48,871 nucleotides of DNA from an uncultured Bacteroidales bacterium (GCA_900539915.1 UQDU01000014.1:1-48871), one strand, 5' to 3'; positions 26,018 through 35,118 are shown, counted from the stretch's first letter. Translations and numbers: made by a program. Notes: generated by a model not told the origin, from the sequence alone.

Positions 26018-26115
26018 TACAGGATTTGTCATGTATTTTGCCAACCTTTGCATAAATTTCAAGCGCAACATACGTGTATTACAGCACAATGAGGTTATTT
26101 TGACAGATTTTTTCG

Positions 26116-26123
26116 TATATTTG
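26116..26123 (+). promoter_or_regulatory. -7 box for secDF
   Basis: TATATTTG matches TAnnTTTG and would give a leader of about 70 bases. A TTTG at 26099-26102 is only 13 bases away, too close for a standard -33 box. Confidence 0.4.
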
Positions 26124-26199
26124 CAAGCTGATTAATCTATTGCCAGCGAAATCAATTAATTATTAACACAATACATCTTTAAAATCACCTAAACATCAC

Positions 26200-29079
26200 A
26201 TGCAAAGCAAAGGAACTCTGGGAAGCGTTGTCGCAGGCGTAATTGCGATATTCCTGGTGCTCGTGTGCCTTTTTTACCTTAGCTTCACATTGGTTACAAA
26301 CCATTATGAGGATAAGGCAGAAGCCTATGCACTCACAGCCTCCAACGGCGATACTAAAGCCGACGCTTACCGTGAAGCAAAGAAGATGTTCATGGACTCC
26401 ATCGGCAAAGAAAAGGTGTTCATGGGCTACACATTCAATGAAGTACAGAAACTCGGCGTAGGTCTCGGCCTCGACCTCAAGGGCGGTATGAACGTCACCC
26501 TGCAGGTATCGGTACCCGACATTCTCCGTTCGATGGCCAATGCCGACGGCAACCCCTACTTCAACGAAGCCATCGCGAAGACCGACTCTATCGTAAAAGC
26601 TACCCGCACCAACGATTACGTGTCGACATTCTGCAAAGAGTATCAGAAACTTGACCCCCAGGCTGATTTCTCCATCCTGTTCAAGGACCAGGTGAAGCGC
26701 GGCGAAAACCTCTCGCAGGTCGAGGCTACTCTCAAGCAGGAAGTCAAGGACCGCGTGAGCAGCTCTACCAACGTGCTCCGTAACCGTATCGACCAGTTTG
26801 GTGTCGTAGCCCCTAATATCCAGGAACTTGAAAACGACGGTCAGATTCTCCTCGAGCTCCCCGGCGTCAAGGAACATGACCGTGTCCGCGACCTCCTCAA
26901 GGCATCGGCCAACCTCGAGTTCTATGAAACCTACAACGTGTCTGACCTCTCGGCCTCTCTGTCACAGCTTGACAACGAGCTCCGCGCCGACAGCACCGCA
27001 GCAAACCAGGGCCTCTTCGGCCTCTTCCTGCAGCCCGGTCAGGGCATCACCGTAGGCTATGCTCTCGCCAACCAGCGTGCAGCCATCGACAAGGCCCTCT
27101 CAAGCCCCGCAGCAAAACGTCTGCTCCCCAACAACGTGAAATTCGCATGGGAACGCCAGCCGCAGACTATCGAAATCTCCGACTCCGTTTCGGGCCGCAA
27201 CCGCAAGGTGGACATGTTCCAGCTTATCGCGCTCAAGACCCTCAACGGCAAACCCGCCCTCTCAGGCGATGTCGTGACAAGCGCCAACGCCGACTACGAC
27301 ACACGCAACGGCAACTATGTCAGCATGTCGATGAACTCCACAGCTGCCAAGCAGTGGGCCAACATCACACAGACCAACCTCGGCCGTCCCGTAGCCATCG
27401 TGCTTGACGATCAGGTCTACTCAGCCCCCAACGTCAACAGCGTAATCGAAGGCGGCAACAGCCAGATTACAGGTAACTTCTCTACCGACGAAGCCAAGGA
27501 CCTTGCCAACGTGCTCAAGAGCGGTAAGATGGCAGCGAAGGTCAACATCATTTCCGACACCGTCATCGGTCCGTCACTCGGTGCAAAGGCCATCCATGAC
27601 GGCATCTGGTCGTTCATCATCGCCCTCGTGCTGCTGATGATCTTCATGTGCCTCTTCTACGGCATGATTCCCGGCCTCATCGCCAATGTGGGTCTTATCT
27701 GCAACATCTTCTTCACATTCGGCATCCTGGCATCGTTCCAGGCCGTGCTGACGCTGTCAGGTATCGCAGGTATCGTGCTCGCCCTGGGTATGGCCGTTGA
27801 CGCCAACGTGCTTATCTTCGAGCGCGCCAAGGAAGAGCTTCGTGCCGGCAAGAACGCACGCACAGCCATCGCCGACGGCTACAGCAACGCATTCTCGGCC
27901 ATTTTTGACTCCAACCTGACATCAATCATCACCGGTGTAATCCTCCTCCTCTTCGGTACAGGTCCCATCAAGGGCTTTGCTACCACCCTTATCATCGGTA
28001 TCATCTGCTCGTTCTTCACAGCTGTATATCTGACACGTCTGATATTCATCGCCGGAGCCAAGAGCAAGGCATTCCAGAACCTCAAGTTCACAACCGCTCT
28101 GAGCGAAAAGATATTCCACAAGACATCTATCAACTTCCTCGGAGCTCGCAAGGCCAGCTTCACAGCTGTGATAGTGCTTGTAGCCGTTGTGATCATCTCA
28201 TTCTTCGTTCGCGGCCTCAACCAGGGCATCGACTTCTCAGGTGGCCGCAACTACGTAGTGCAGTTTGACCACCCCGTACAGACACATGAGCTTGCCGCCA
28301 AACTGACACCCCTCTTCGGCGGTGCACAGGTCAGCGTAATCTCTATCGACGACAACACCAAGGTACGTATCTCCACCAACTACAAGATTGACTCCAACGA
28401 CGAGAGCGTAGACCGGGAAATCACCGAAATCCTCTACAACGGCCTCCAGTCTGAGCTCAACGGCATGTCGATGGAAGACTTCTCTACCACCAACGAGAAC
28501 GTAGGTATAATGTCGTCACAGAAGGTAGGTCCTACCGTAGCCAACGACATGAAGGCTGAGGCATACATAGCGGTAATGCTCTCGCTCATCGCCATGTTCC
28601 TCTACATCCTCGTCCGCTTCCGCAACATTGCCTTCTCGCTGGGTGCACTTGCAGCGGTAGCGTTCACAGCGTTCACCATCATCGGTTTCTATTCGCTGTT
28701 CTGGGGCGTATTCCCCTTCGCTATGGAAATCGACCAGTCGTTTATCGCAGCCATCCTGACGGTAATCGGTTATCAGATTAACGATACCGTGGTTGTGTTT
28801 GACCGTGTACGTGAAAACGTAGGCCTCTTCCCCAAACAGGACTTCGGCACTACCATCAACAACTCGCTCAACCAGACCCTCAGCCGTACGATCATGACCT
28901 CATGCAGCACACTTCTCGTGCTCCTCTGCATCTTCATCCTCGGCGGCGATGCCATCCGCTCATTCATCTTCGCGATGATATTCGGTGTGGTTATCGGTAC
29001 TCTCGCTTCTATCTACATTGCAGCCCCTGTAGCCTATCTTACAGACCGTCGCCGCAGCAAGAAAGCAGCCAAAGCCTAA
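26200..29079 (+). CDS. secDF: Protein translocase subunit SecDF (fused SecD and SecF)
   Basis: A 959-residue fusion of SecD and SecF, the inner-membrane proteins that use the proton gradient to pull exported proteins out of the Sec channel. An N-terminal membrane helix (about 10-30) is followed by the SecD marks LGLDLKGGM near 90 and RNRIDQFGV near 195. The large periplasmic domain precedes six helices with ALGMAVDANVLIFERAKEE near 530. The SecF half begins after about residue 640, with GIDFSGGRNYVVQF near 680 and YQINDTVVVFDRVREN near 860. Length fits the Bacteroidetes fusion. Convergent with slyD. Confidence 0.96.
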   Translation: MQSKGTLGSVVAGVIAIFLVLVCLFYLSFTLVTNHYEDKAEAYALTASNGDTKADAYREAKKMFMDSIGKEKVFMGYTFNEVQKLGVGLGLDLKGGMNVTLQVSVPDILRSMANADGNPYFNEAIAKTDSIVKATRTNDYVSTFCKEYQKLDPQADFSILFKDQVKRGENLSQVEATLKQEVKDRVSSSTNVLRNRIDQFGVVAPNIQELENDGQILLELPGVKEHDRVRDLLKASANLEFYETYNVSDLSASLSQLDNELRADSTAANQGLFGLFLQPGQGITVGYALANQRAAIDKALSSPAAKRLLPNNVKFAWERQPQTIEISDSVSGRNRKVDMFQLIALKTLNGKPALSGDVVTSANADYDTRNGNYVSMSMNSTAAKQWANITQTNLGRPVAIVLDDQVYSAPNVNSVIEGGNSQITGNFSTDEAKDLANVLKSGKMAAKVNIISDTVIGPSLGAKAIHDGIWSFIIALVLLMIFMCLFYGMIPGLIANVGLICNIFFTFGILASFQAVLTLSGIAGIVLALGMAVDANVLIFERAKEELRAGKNARTAIADGYSNAFSAIFDSNLTSIITGVILLLFGTGPIKGFATTLIIGIICSFFTAVYLTRLIFIAGAKSKAFQNLKFTTALSEKIFHKTSINFLGARKASFTAVIVLVAVVIISFFVRGLNQGIDFSGGRNYVVQFDHPVQTHELAAKLTPLFGGAQVSVISIDDNTKVRISTNYKIDSNDESVDREITEILYNGLQSELNGMSMEDFSTTNENVGIMSSQKVGPTVANDMKAEAYIAVMLSLIAMFLYILVRFRNIAFSLGALAAVAFTAFTIIGFYSLFWGVFPFAMEIDQSFIAAILTVIGYQINDTVVVFDRVRENVGLFPKQDFGTTINNSLNQTLSRTIMTSCSTLLVLLCIFILGGDAIRSFIFAMIFGVVIGTLASIYIAAPVAYLTDRRRSKKAAKA

Positions 29080-29106
29080 ATAACCTCCGACACTACAGAT
29101 ACCACG

Positions 29107-29136
29107 AGGGGCGGCAGATTCAAATCTGCCGCCCCT
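29107..29136. terminator. GC-rich palindrome after secDF
   Basis: GGGGCGGCAG at the left arm pairs with CTGCCGCCCC at the right, with an inner ATTCAAAT that is itself nearly self-complementary. It lies 28 bases after the secDF stop. A sister palindrome with the same outer stem is at 29255-29283. Confidence 0.65.
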
Positions 29137-29161
29137 CCTACATAAACGAAATCTAACTCTT

Positions 29162-29242
29162 ATAAGATTCATAAGACTCATAAGATTCATAAGACTTATA
29201 AGATTTATAAGATTTATAAGATTTATAATACGTATAAGACTT
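29162..29242. repeat. 9-bp tandem repeat, ATAAGAYTY, nine units
   Basis: Nine consecutive 9-base units start at 29162, 29171, 29180, 29189, 29198, 29207, 29216, 29225 and 29234. They read ATAAGATTC, ATAAGACTC, ATAAGATTC, ATAAGACTT, three times ATAAGATTT, a decayed ATAATACGT, and ATAAGACTT. The array lies between two similar GC-rich palindromes in the gap between secDF and slyD. A more degenerate copy is at 6294-6346. Confidence 0.9.
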
Positions 29243-29254
29243 ATACCATATATC

Positions 29255-29283
29255 AGGGGCGGCAGTCATTGACTGTCGCCCCT
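29255..29283. terminator. Second GC-rich palindrome, downstream of slyD
   Basis: AGGGGCGGCAGTCA pairs with TGACTGTCGCCCCT with one G-T wobble. The outer stem is shared with the palindrome at 29107-29136 and the inner part differs. It lies about 43 bases past the slyD stop and may end its transcript. Confidence 0.6.
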
Positions 29284-29325
29284 GCTTGGTTATGTAGCTA
29301 AACTAATCTGTGAAATACGCTGGTA

Positions 29326-29910
29326 TCAATGGCAGCCGCAGCCATCGCCGCAATTGTGGTCGTCACCGCAACCGCAATGGTCGTCGCTGCATCCGCCGTG
29401 GTCACAGCCACAGCCGCATCCATGGGCAGGCTGAAGCTCCTCGGGAGTAGCGTCACGGACGAGAAGCACCTCGCCCTCGAAACGTACGTCCTTGCCGGCC
29501 AGAGGATGGTTGAAATCCATCTTGACGTCGCTGTCAGAGACTTCAAGCACCTTGCCGTTGATACGGAAACCGTCGGCAGTCATCATCGGCACGAGAGCAC
29601 CGACTTTCACCATCTCGTCGTCAAACTTGCCGTCGACCACAAAGATGTCCTTGGGTAAGTCGACCACCTGCTCGGGGTCATATTCGCCGAAAGCCTCCTT
29701 GGCCTTCACCACAAGGTCAAATTTACCACCTTTCTCAAGGCCTTCGATAGCCTTTTCGAGAGGCTGTATCATGCCTCGTGTAACGCCGAAGATGACACGT
29801 TCGGGGTCATCCTTATCTGATTCATGTACGAGGGTCTGCTTGCCGTCAGAAGCCACTTCATAGAGCTTGTAACCGAGTTCGACAAACTTTCCAGGTTCGA
29901 TTTTTTCCAT
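29326..29910 (-). CDS. slyD: FKBP-type peptidyl-prolyl isomerase with metal-binding tail (SlyD)
   Basis: A 194-residue SlyD-like protein. The FKBP catalytic domain (about 1-70 and 128-150) is split by an insert-in-flap chaperone domain, including GEYDPEQVVDLPKDIF near 75. NHPLAGKDVRFEGEVL near 135 is the family signature. The C-terminal tail (about 163-194) holds nine Cys and five His in Cys-Gly-Cys and Asp-His groups, like the nickel-binding tail of E. coli SlyD. The protein folds prolyl bonds in the cytoplasm and may carry nickel or another metal. Confidence 0.94.
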   Translation of the reverse strand: MEKIEPGKFVELGYKLYEVASDGKQTLVHESDKDDPERVIFGVTRGMIQPLEKAIEGLEKGGKFDLVVKAKEAFGEYDPEQVVDLPKDIFVVDGKFDDEMVKVGALVPMMTADGFRINGKVLEVSDSDVKMDFNHPLAGKDVRFEGEVLLVRDATPEELQPAHGCGCGCDHGGCSDDHCGCGDDHNCGDGCGCH

Positions 29911-30062
29911 AATGTATATCTGATTTTAATAAAATACTTGCGTCTGTTATTTAACACTTAAGACGCTCGTGAAGTTTAATGCTTTAGGACTCTGCTTACA
30001 ATCATCTCCGACTGACCGGCCATGGCACGTCACCGGCGATGACACAGATGCTATCATGTATG

Positions 30063-30098
30063 TCAGCCGGAGTGGCTGTTGACACACACTCCGGCTGA
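30063..30098 (-). terminator. Long stem-loop downstream of recA
   Basis: TCAGCCGGAGTG (30063-30074) pairs perfectly with CACTCCGGCTGA (30087-30098). It starts 6 bases after the recA stop. The following minus-strand bases have no T-run, so termination may need Rho. Confidence 0.55.
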
Positions 30099-30103
30099 TA
30101 CAC

Positions 30104-31297
30104 TCAATCTTCTTCTACTTTGAAGTCGTCAGGAAGCTCGGCATCAAAATCCATGTCAGAGAAATCATCGTCATCATCGCCTTCTTTCTCATTCTTGGCT
30201 TTGGATTCAGCCTTTTTCTTGGCTTCGATTGCCTGTTTGTCCTCCTCGGAAGTATTGGACAGAGCGTCCATAATCTTCTTCTCAAGCTCCTCTGACAGCT
30301 CGGGGTTATCTTTTATCACCTGCTTGGCTGCATCGCGTCCCTGGGCAATTTTGGAGTCGTTATAGCTAAACCAGGATCCGCTCTTCTTGATGATTCCGTA
30401 GTCTACGCCGAGATCCAGTATTTCGCTTGACCGGCTGATGCCCTCGCCAAACATGATGTCAAACTCTGCACGGCGGAATGGGGGTGCCACCTTGTTTTTT
30501 GTAACCTTGACCTTGGTTTTCTTGCCGAGGATGTCGTCGCCGTCCTTGATTGATGTGCTGGGACGGATTTCGATACGCACCGAAGCGTAAAATTTCAAGG
30601 CGTTACCGCCGGTAGTGGTCTCTGACGGACCGAACATCACGCCGATTTTCTCGCGCAACTGGTTGATGAATATGCAGCACGTATTCGTTCGGGCGATGCT
30701 GCCGGTGAGTTTGCGCATGGCCTGTGACATAAGACGCGCCTGGAGACCCACATTGCGGTCACCCATCGTGCCCTCGATTTCACTCTTGGGCGTAAGAGCC
30801 GCCACAGAGTCGACCACCAGCACATCTATAGCCGACGAGCGTATCAGCTGCTCTGCGATTTCGAGGGCCTGCTCGCCGTTGTCGGGCTGGGATATGAGGA
30901 GATTGTTGACATCCACACCGAGTTTTTCGGCATAGAAGCGGTCAAACGCATGCTCGGCATCTATCAGGGCGCATGTGCCGCCTTTCTTCTGAGCTTCGGC
31001 TATGGCGTGGATGGCGAGAGTGGTCTTACCTGACGATTCCGGTCCGTATATCTCGATGATACGGCCTCGGGGGAAACCGCCCACACCGAGAGCATAGTTA
31101 AGCCCGATGCTGCCGGTGGATATGACCTCCACATTCTCCACCTTGTCATCGCCGAGGCGCATGATGCTGCCGCGGCCATAATCCTTCTCTATCTTGGCCA
31201 TCACCTGCTGCAATGCCTGGAGCTTCGCAGCCTCCGATGACTTGGGGTCTACTGTCACTCCTGACTTATTTTTTGATGATGCTTTTTTCTTTTCCAT
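30104..31297 (-). CDS. recA: RecA recombinase
   Basis: A 397-residue RecA, the ATP-dependent strand-exchange protein of homologous recombination and SOS signalling. The Walker A box is GPESSGKTTLAIHAIAEAQK (near 85), Walker B is in DVLVVDSVAALTPK (near 160), loop L1 region EGTMGDRNVG, and the ATP-cap/L2 region NQLREKIGVMFG TTTGG. Compared with E. coli RecA (353) it has a longer basic N-terminus rich in Lys/Ser and a longer acidic tail that contains a run of Asp near residue 375. The gene is alone on its transcript. No LexA-type box was recognised at its promoter. Confidence 0.97.
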   Translation of the reverse strand: MEKKKASSKNKSGVTVDPKSSEAAKLQALQQVMAKIEKDYGRGSIMRLGDDKVENVEVISTGSIGLNYALGVGGFPRGRIIEIYGPESSGKTTLAIHAIAEAQKKGGTCALIDAEHAFDRFYAEKLGVDVNNLLISQPDNGEQALEIAEQLIRSSAIDVLVVDSVAALTPKSEIEGTMGDRNVGLQARLMSQAMRKLTGSIARTNTCCIFINQLREKIGVMFGPSETTTGGNALKFYASVRIEIRPSTSIKDGDDILGKKTKVKVTKNKVAPPFRRAEFDIMFGEGISRSSEILDLGVDYGIIKKSGSWFSYNDSKIAQGRDAAKQVIKDNPELSEELEKKIMDALSNTSEEDKQAIEAKKKAESKAKNEKEGDDDDDFSDMDFDAELPDDFKVEED

Positions 31298-31330
31298 TAT
31301 GATACTCGTTATTTAGTTCTTTTGATAATA

Positions 31331-31361
31331 CAAAGTTAGCAACTATCGTGTGCAATACAAT
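31331..31361 (-). promoter_or_regulatory. Promoter of recA
   Basis: On the minus strand ATTG (31361-31358), 19 bases, then TAACTTTG (31338-31331) fit the Bacteroidetes consensus with one mismatch in the -33 box. The leader would be about 28 bases. Confidence 0.65.
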
Positions 31362-31406
31362 TGCCCACATCTGTTAACTTTATCAAAATACACTGACTGT
31401 CAGCCT

Positions 31407-33131
31407 TTATTTAACCATAATTTTAACTGGTTGCGCCACATCTGATGTCACAATATAGCTGCCGGTGGCCAGAGGTATGAAATCTCCGTTGCTGACTTTT
31501 TCAGTCAACACTCTGCGGCCTGACACATCGTGTATGCTGACATTGATGGTCCCACGTGTGCTGACCACACTTACACCTCCGTCCTCGGGGATGAAATAGG
31601 CATCGCGGTAGTCATCGCCCATGATGCCGTCGATAGCACCGCTGTGCGAAACCATTATCACGTTAGATTCAGGCGAATAATGCTTCAGCCTGCAGCTCTT
31701 GACTGAATATGTCTCATAATCGCTGCCGTCAAAGCCCTCTATTTCGATTCCAGGGGCATCGGCTGTAATCTCTTCTGTCACTACCTGAGTGCCCTTGTAG
31801 CGCGTGCGTGTGACCACATAGTAATCCACGTCTTCACCCTTGACAGGCTCCCACTGAGCCTTGTAGGTCTTGGCTGAAATGTCGCTGGCGTCAAGAGCTA
31901 TAGGAGCCGTAAGATGGGGCATCTCTCCGGCCGAGCCTTTGAGCGACAGGCCGAAAGAGCCCTGGATGCCGTCGCCGCTGACAAGCACACGCGCTGAGCG
32001 GTCGCCCAACGCCGTAGGGGTAAACTCCACGACAAGATTGTAGCCGCCGTCGGCATTGACCTGCGCCGGAGCGAGCGATATATTGTCGACAAGCGTATAA
32101 TTGGTACCGCTGGTGGGCTTACGGAACCGGAAATCTGTCTTGTCGCCCATATAGATGCGAAGATTGATGTTGCCGGTCAGATCCTGGCCCCGCACCTTGA
32201 GCACTGTGGTCTCCGTGTCACCGAGGGCTATGGCGTCGAAACTTACCGGCTGGTCCCTGACTGGAGAGAAGAGCATCTTATTGATTTCAGTAGAGGTATC
32301 CTCATACGGAGTTCCGGCCTTGTCACCCCAGATATAGTCGGCAAATTCGGGATGGTCGATAAAGGGGTTGCGGTTGCCCTGTATGCTGTAGACCACTTCG
32401 TTACGGTCAAGCTCCTTCTGGCTGACGGGATCAAGCTTATGCCACTCAAGCAGCAGGTCCACCGCATATTTCGAGAGTGACAGATACTGCGATGTCTCGC
32501 TCGAGAGCATCCACATATAGCTTGAATTCCAGTTATAATCACCATAGCAGGTGACCATATACATGTAGGTACGGGCGAAATCGCCCTTATACTCGTCCGA
32601 AGGCTCAAAAACCTTGTCAGCCGAGGTGCGATGTGCCGGGATGGCTTTGCCTACCTTGACACGTCCGTTGTCAAATACAGCCGATTCCACCTCGCCGAGG
32701 GGCCAGTTGCTCTTGGCCTGATTTGCCTTGGCCTCGGAGGGGTACATATGAAACAGGTCTATGTAAGCCGGGACTCGGTCGTTGCCGCCCCACCAGCTTT
32801 TAGGGAAGCAGTGCTCACGGTTCATGTTCGCGCCGAAACGGATGCTGACAAGCACAGGCTTGTCGCTGTACATATCCCACCAGCACAGTCCGTAGTCTCC
32901 CGTAGAGAGCCGCTTCTCGATTACGTCGGTCTTCTCAAAATATGAGGGGAGATCATTGTAGCTGGAAATTTCGCGATGGTTACGCACAAGCTCTTTCAGT
33001 CGTGCTTTCATGGTCGCGCCGGAGGTTTTGTTGACGCTCTGATAGTAATTGGCCGGAATAGCAGCCCAAGCCGACATGCCCACCACCATCATCATCACCA
33101 CCGAAAGCATCGCGGAAAAACGGTTTTTCAT
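31407..33131 (-). CDS. Secreted endonuclease I family nuclease with C-terminal sorting-like domain
   Basis: A 574-residue exported protein with a signal peptide (about 1-23, GMSAWA). Residues about 25-290 match the endonuclease I (EndA/Bsn) nuclease fold, with catalytic MNREHCFPKSWWGG near 103 and DLFHMYPSEAKANQAKSNWP near 125. These enzymes cut DNA, or RNA in some members, outside the cell. Two Ig/fibronectin-like domains follow. The last ~75 residues (INVSIHDVSGRRVLTE...GSYIV) look like a type A domain of type IX secretion cargo. It might serve DNA scavenging. Sorting by a type IX system is inference. Confidence 0.88.
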   Translation of the reverse strand: MKNRFSAMLSVVMMMVVGMSAWAAIPANYYQSVNKTSGATMKARLKELVRNHREISSYNDLPSYFEKTDVIEKRLSTGDYGLCWWDMYSDKPVLVSIRFGANMNREHCFPKSWWGGNDRVPAYIDLFHMYPSEAKANQAKSNWPLGEVESAVFDNGRVKVGKAIPAHRTSADKVFEPSDEYKGDFARTYMYMVTCYGDYNWNSSYMWMLSSETSQYLSLSKYAVDLLLEWHKLDPVSQKELDRNEVVYSIQGNRNPFIDHPEFADYIWGDKAGTPYEDTSTEINKMLFSPVRDQPVSFDAIALGDTETTVLKVRGQDLTGNINLRIYMGDKTDFRFRKPTSGTNYTLVDNISLAPAQVNADGGYNLVVEFTPTALGDRSARVLVSGDGIQGSFGLSLKGSAGEMPHLTAPIALDASDISAKTYKAQWEPVKGEDVDYYVVTRTRYKGTQVVTEEITADAPGIEIEGFDGSDYETYSVKSCRLKHYSPESNVIMVSHSGAIDGIMGDDYRDAYFIPEDGGVSVVSTRGTINVSIHDVSGRRVLTEKVSNGDFIPLATGSYIVTSDVAQPVKIMVK

Positions 33132-33272
33132 GCAGAAATACGAGAATGAAAATTAAAGAAATAGTGTATTGTATGAAATATATTGACTGTAACGCATTGT
33201 CACAGAATACATAGCTTATGCAAAAATAACAAATGTTTACGACAACAGCTGTGCCGAAACAGATAAATGTTG

Positions 33273-33280
33273 TAAATTTG
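33273..33280 (+). promoter_or_regulatory. -7 box for the sigma-54 activator gene
   Basis: TAAATTTG matches TAnnTTTG and predicts a leader of about 16 bases before the ATG at 33303. The -33 box is not clear. Confidence 0.45.
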
Positions 33281-33302
33281 TTTCTAATAAAACTTAATCA
33301 CG

Positions 33303-34514
33303 ATGGCTAACGAACTCACCATATCATCCTCATCCGAAATAAATGCGGCCAAAGCCCGATTCGGCATCGTGGGCAACGCCCCGGCTCTCATAGCGGCCAT
33401 AAGCAGGGCCATACAGGTGGCTCCGATAGACCTGTCGGTGCTGGTGACGGGCGAGAGCGGCAGCGGCAAGGAGTTTTTCCCGAAAATCATCCACGCTTTT
33501 TCGGCCCGGAAACACAGCAAATACATCGCTGTCAACTGCGGAGCCATACCCGAAGGCACCATAGACTCCGAACTCTTCGGCCATGAAAAAGGCGCTTTTA
33601 CCGGGGCTGTCAGCTCGCGCAAGGGATACTTCGAGGAGGCCGACGGCGGCACTATATTCCTTGACGAAGTGGCCGAACTGCCCATGACCACCCAGGCGCG
33701 ACTGCTGCGAGTGCTTGAAACCGGCGAGTTTCTCAAAGTAGGCTCAAGCGAGGTGCAGCACACCAACCTGCGTGTCGTAGCGGCCACAAACGTCGACCTC
33801 ATCGCGGCCATACACGAGGGCCGCTTTCGCGAGGACCTCTACTACCGCCTGTCGACGGTGCTGATACAAGTACCGCCGCTGCGTGACCGTGGCAACGACG
33901 TGGTGATGCTCGCCCGTAAATTCGCCTCGGATTTCGCCGAGAAATACATGACAGTACCCGTGACGTTCGACGAGGATGCACGTCAGCTGCTCATGCAATA
34001 CCGCTGGCCGGGCAATGTCCGCCAGCTCAAAAACGTCATAGACCAGCTGTCGCTCTTTGACGCCGGCCGTGAGATAACCAAGGCCGACATTGAGCAATAC
34101 ATCCCGCGCAACGCCACGATGTACTCTCCCGTACACGTCGAACACGACCGCCACGACTACTCGTCGGAGCGCGAACTGCTCTTCAACATGGTGTTCGGAC
34201 TGCGCCAGGAGATAGAGCGTCTGCGCAATGAGATAGACCGCCTCAACAAGACGCCCCAGCAGACCCCTCACAATGTCTCTCAGGCCAGATCTGCGGCTTT
34301 TGATGCCTACGAAGAGGAGCCGGTCACTCAATCGGCCACCGAACCGCCAGCCACAGCACTGTCTCACCTACCGCTGTCACTCCAGGAGTCGGAAAAAGAC
34401 ACCATACGCCGTGCTCTGGAGATGAACAACGGCAGCCGCCGCGACACTGCAGCCGCGCTAAACATTTCCGAACGTACCCTCTACCGCAAACTGCGCGAAT
34501 ACAATATCGAATAA
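33303..34514 (+). CDS. Sigma-54-dependent transcription activator without sensor domain
   Basis: A 403-residue bacterial enhancer-binding protein. The AAA+ domain occupies about residues 20-245: Walker A GESGSGKEFF near 50, the sigma-54 contact loop GAFTGA near 98, Walker B GGTIFLDEVAEL near 118, and the arginine-finger region FREDLYYRLSTVLIQVPPLR. A linker with a coiled-coil-like stretch follows, then a Fis-type HTH (DTAAALNISERTLYRKLREY) at the end. Only about 20 residues precede the AAA+ core, so there is no receiver, PAS or GAF domain. It must be controlled by another protein or be constitutively active. ribH starts 49 bases downstream and may be cotranscribed. Confidence 0.93.
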   Translation: MANELTISSSSEINAAKARFGIVGNAPALIAAISRAIQVAPIDLSVLVTGESGSGKEFFPKIIHAFSARKHSKYIAVNCGAIPEGTIDSELFGHEKGAFTGAVSSRKGYFEEADGGTIFLDEVAELPMTTQARLLRVLETGEFLKVGSSEVQHTNLRVVAATNVDLIAAIHEGRFREDLYYRLSTVLIQVPPLRDRGNDVVMLARKFASDFAEKYMTVPVTFDEDARQLLMQYRWPGNVRQLKNVIDQLSLFDAGREITKADIEQYIPRNATMYSPVHVEHDRHDYSSERELLFNMVFGLRQEIERLRNEIDRLNKTPQQTPHNVSQARSAAFDAYEEEPVTQSATEPPATALSHLPLSLQESEKDTIRRALEMNNGSRRDTAAALNISERTLYRKLREYNIE

Positions 34515-34563
34515 CACCCGGATAGGCCCGGCCCTATCTGACTAAACCAAGAAATATCCACAC

Positions 34564-35046
34564 ATGTCAACATCAGCCCCAACATCAGCCCTCCCGAGCA
34601 TCAAGGATGCACGGGTAGCCATAGTCCGCGCCCAGTGGAACGACCATATCACCGGCCCGCTGTCACGCAGCGCACACGACACTCTCATAGCAAACGGCTT
34701 TAAGGACAAGGATGTCACGATGCTCGAAGTCCCGGGAGCCATAGAACTCACTTTCGCGGCCTCGCAGCTGATAGAGTCAAGCCTCTTTGACGCTGTCATA
34801 GCCATAGGATGCGTGGTACGCGGCGACACTCCGCACTTTGACTACGTATGCCAGAGCGTCACACAGGGCATAACCGCCCTCAACGCCGACTGCGACATCC
34901 CGGTCATATTCGGAGTCCTCACCGTGGAGTCTGAGCAACAGGCCCTCGACCGCATAGCCGGAGGCAAAGTAGGCGACAAAGGCGCCGAAGCTGCCGAAGC
35001 CGCCATACGCATGATTGCCTTCCGCCGCCATGTCGACGAGCTATAA
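34564..35046 (+). CDS. ribH: 6,7-dimethyl-8-ribityllumazine synthase
   Basis: A 160-residue riboflavin-pathway enzyme that joins 5-amino-6-ribitylaminouracil and dihydroxybutanone phosphate and assembles into pentamers or 60-mer shells. IVRAQWND (near 20) binds the pyrimidine, VPGAIEL is near 58, and CVVRGDTPHFDYVC (near 82) carries the catalytic His. GKVGDKGAEAAEAAIRM near 137 is the family end. Length is normal. It lies downstream of the sigma-54 activator and is followed by a strong bidirectional terminator. Confidence 0.96.
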   Translation: MSTSAPTSALPSIKDARVAIVRAQWNDHITGPLSRSAHDTLIANGFKDKDVTMLEVPGAIELTFAASQLIESSLFDAVIAIGCVVRGDTPHFDYVCQSVTQGITALNADCDIPVIFGVLTVESEQQALDRIAGGKVGDKGAEAAEAAIRMIAFRRHVDEL

Positions 35047-35075
35047 GCGACCGGCTACAAACGATTAACTCAAGG

Positions 35076-35107
35076 GGGGGGTGCAAAATCCAAGTTTTGC
35101 ACCCCCC
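35076..35107. terminator. Bidirectional terminator between ribH and the nucleoside kinase
   Basis: GGGGGGTGCAAAA (35076-35088) pairs perfectly with TTTTGCACCCCCC (35095-35107), a 13-bp stem with a 6-base loop, followed on the plus strand by TCTTTATC. The TGCAAAA stem resembles the ends of the dispersed repeat family at 3.1 and 36.9 kb. Confidence 0.75.
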
Positions 35108-35118
35108 TCTTTATCTTA

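Noticed and set aside
26185..26877. Leftward 230-codon frame at the start of secDF
   Set aside because: It is antisense to the well-supported SecD region and shows no protein family features.
29162..29242. Possible CRISPR array
   Set aside because: Units are 9 bases and contiguous, with no spacers; no cas gene is nearby.
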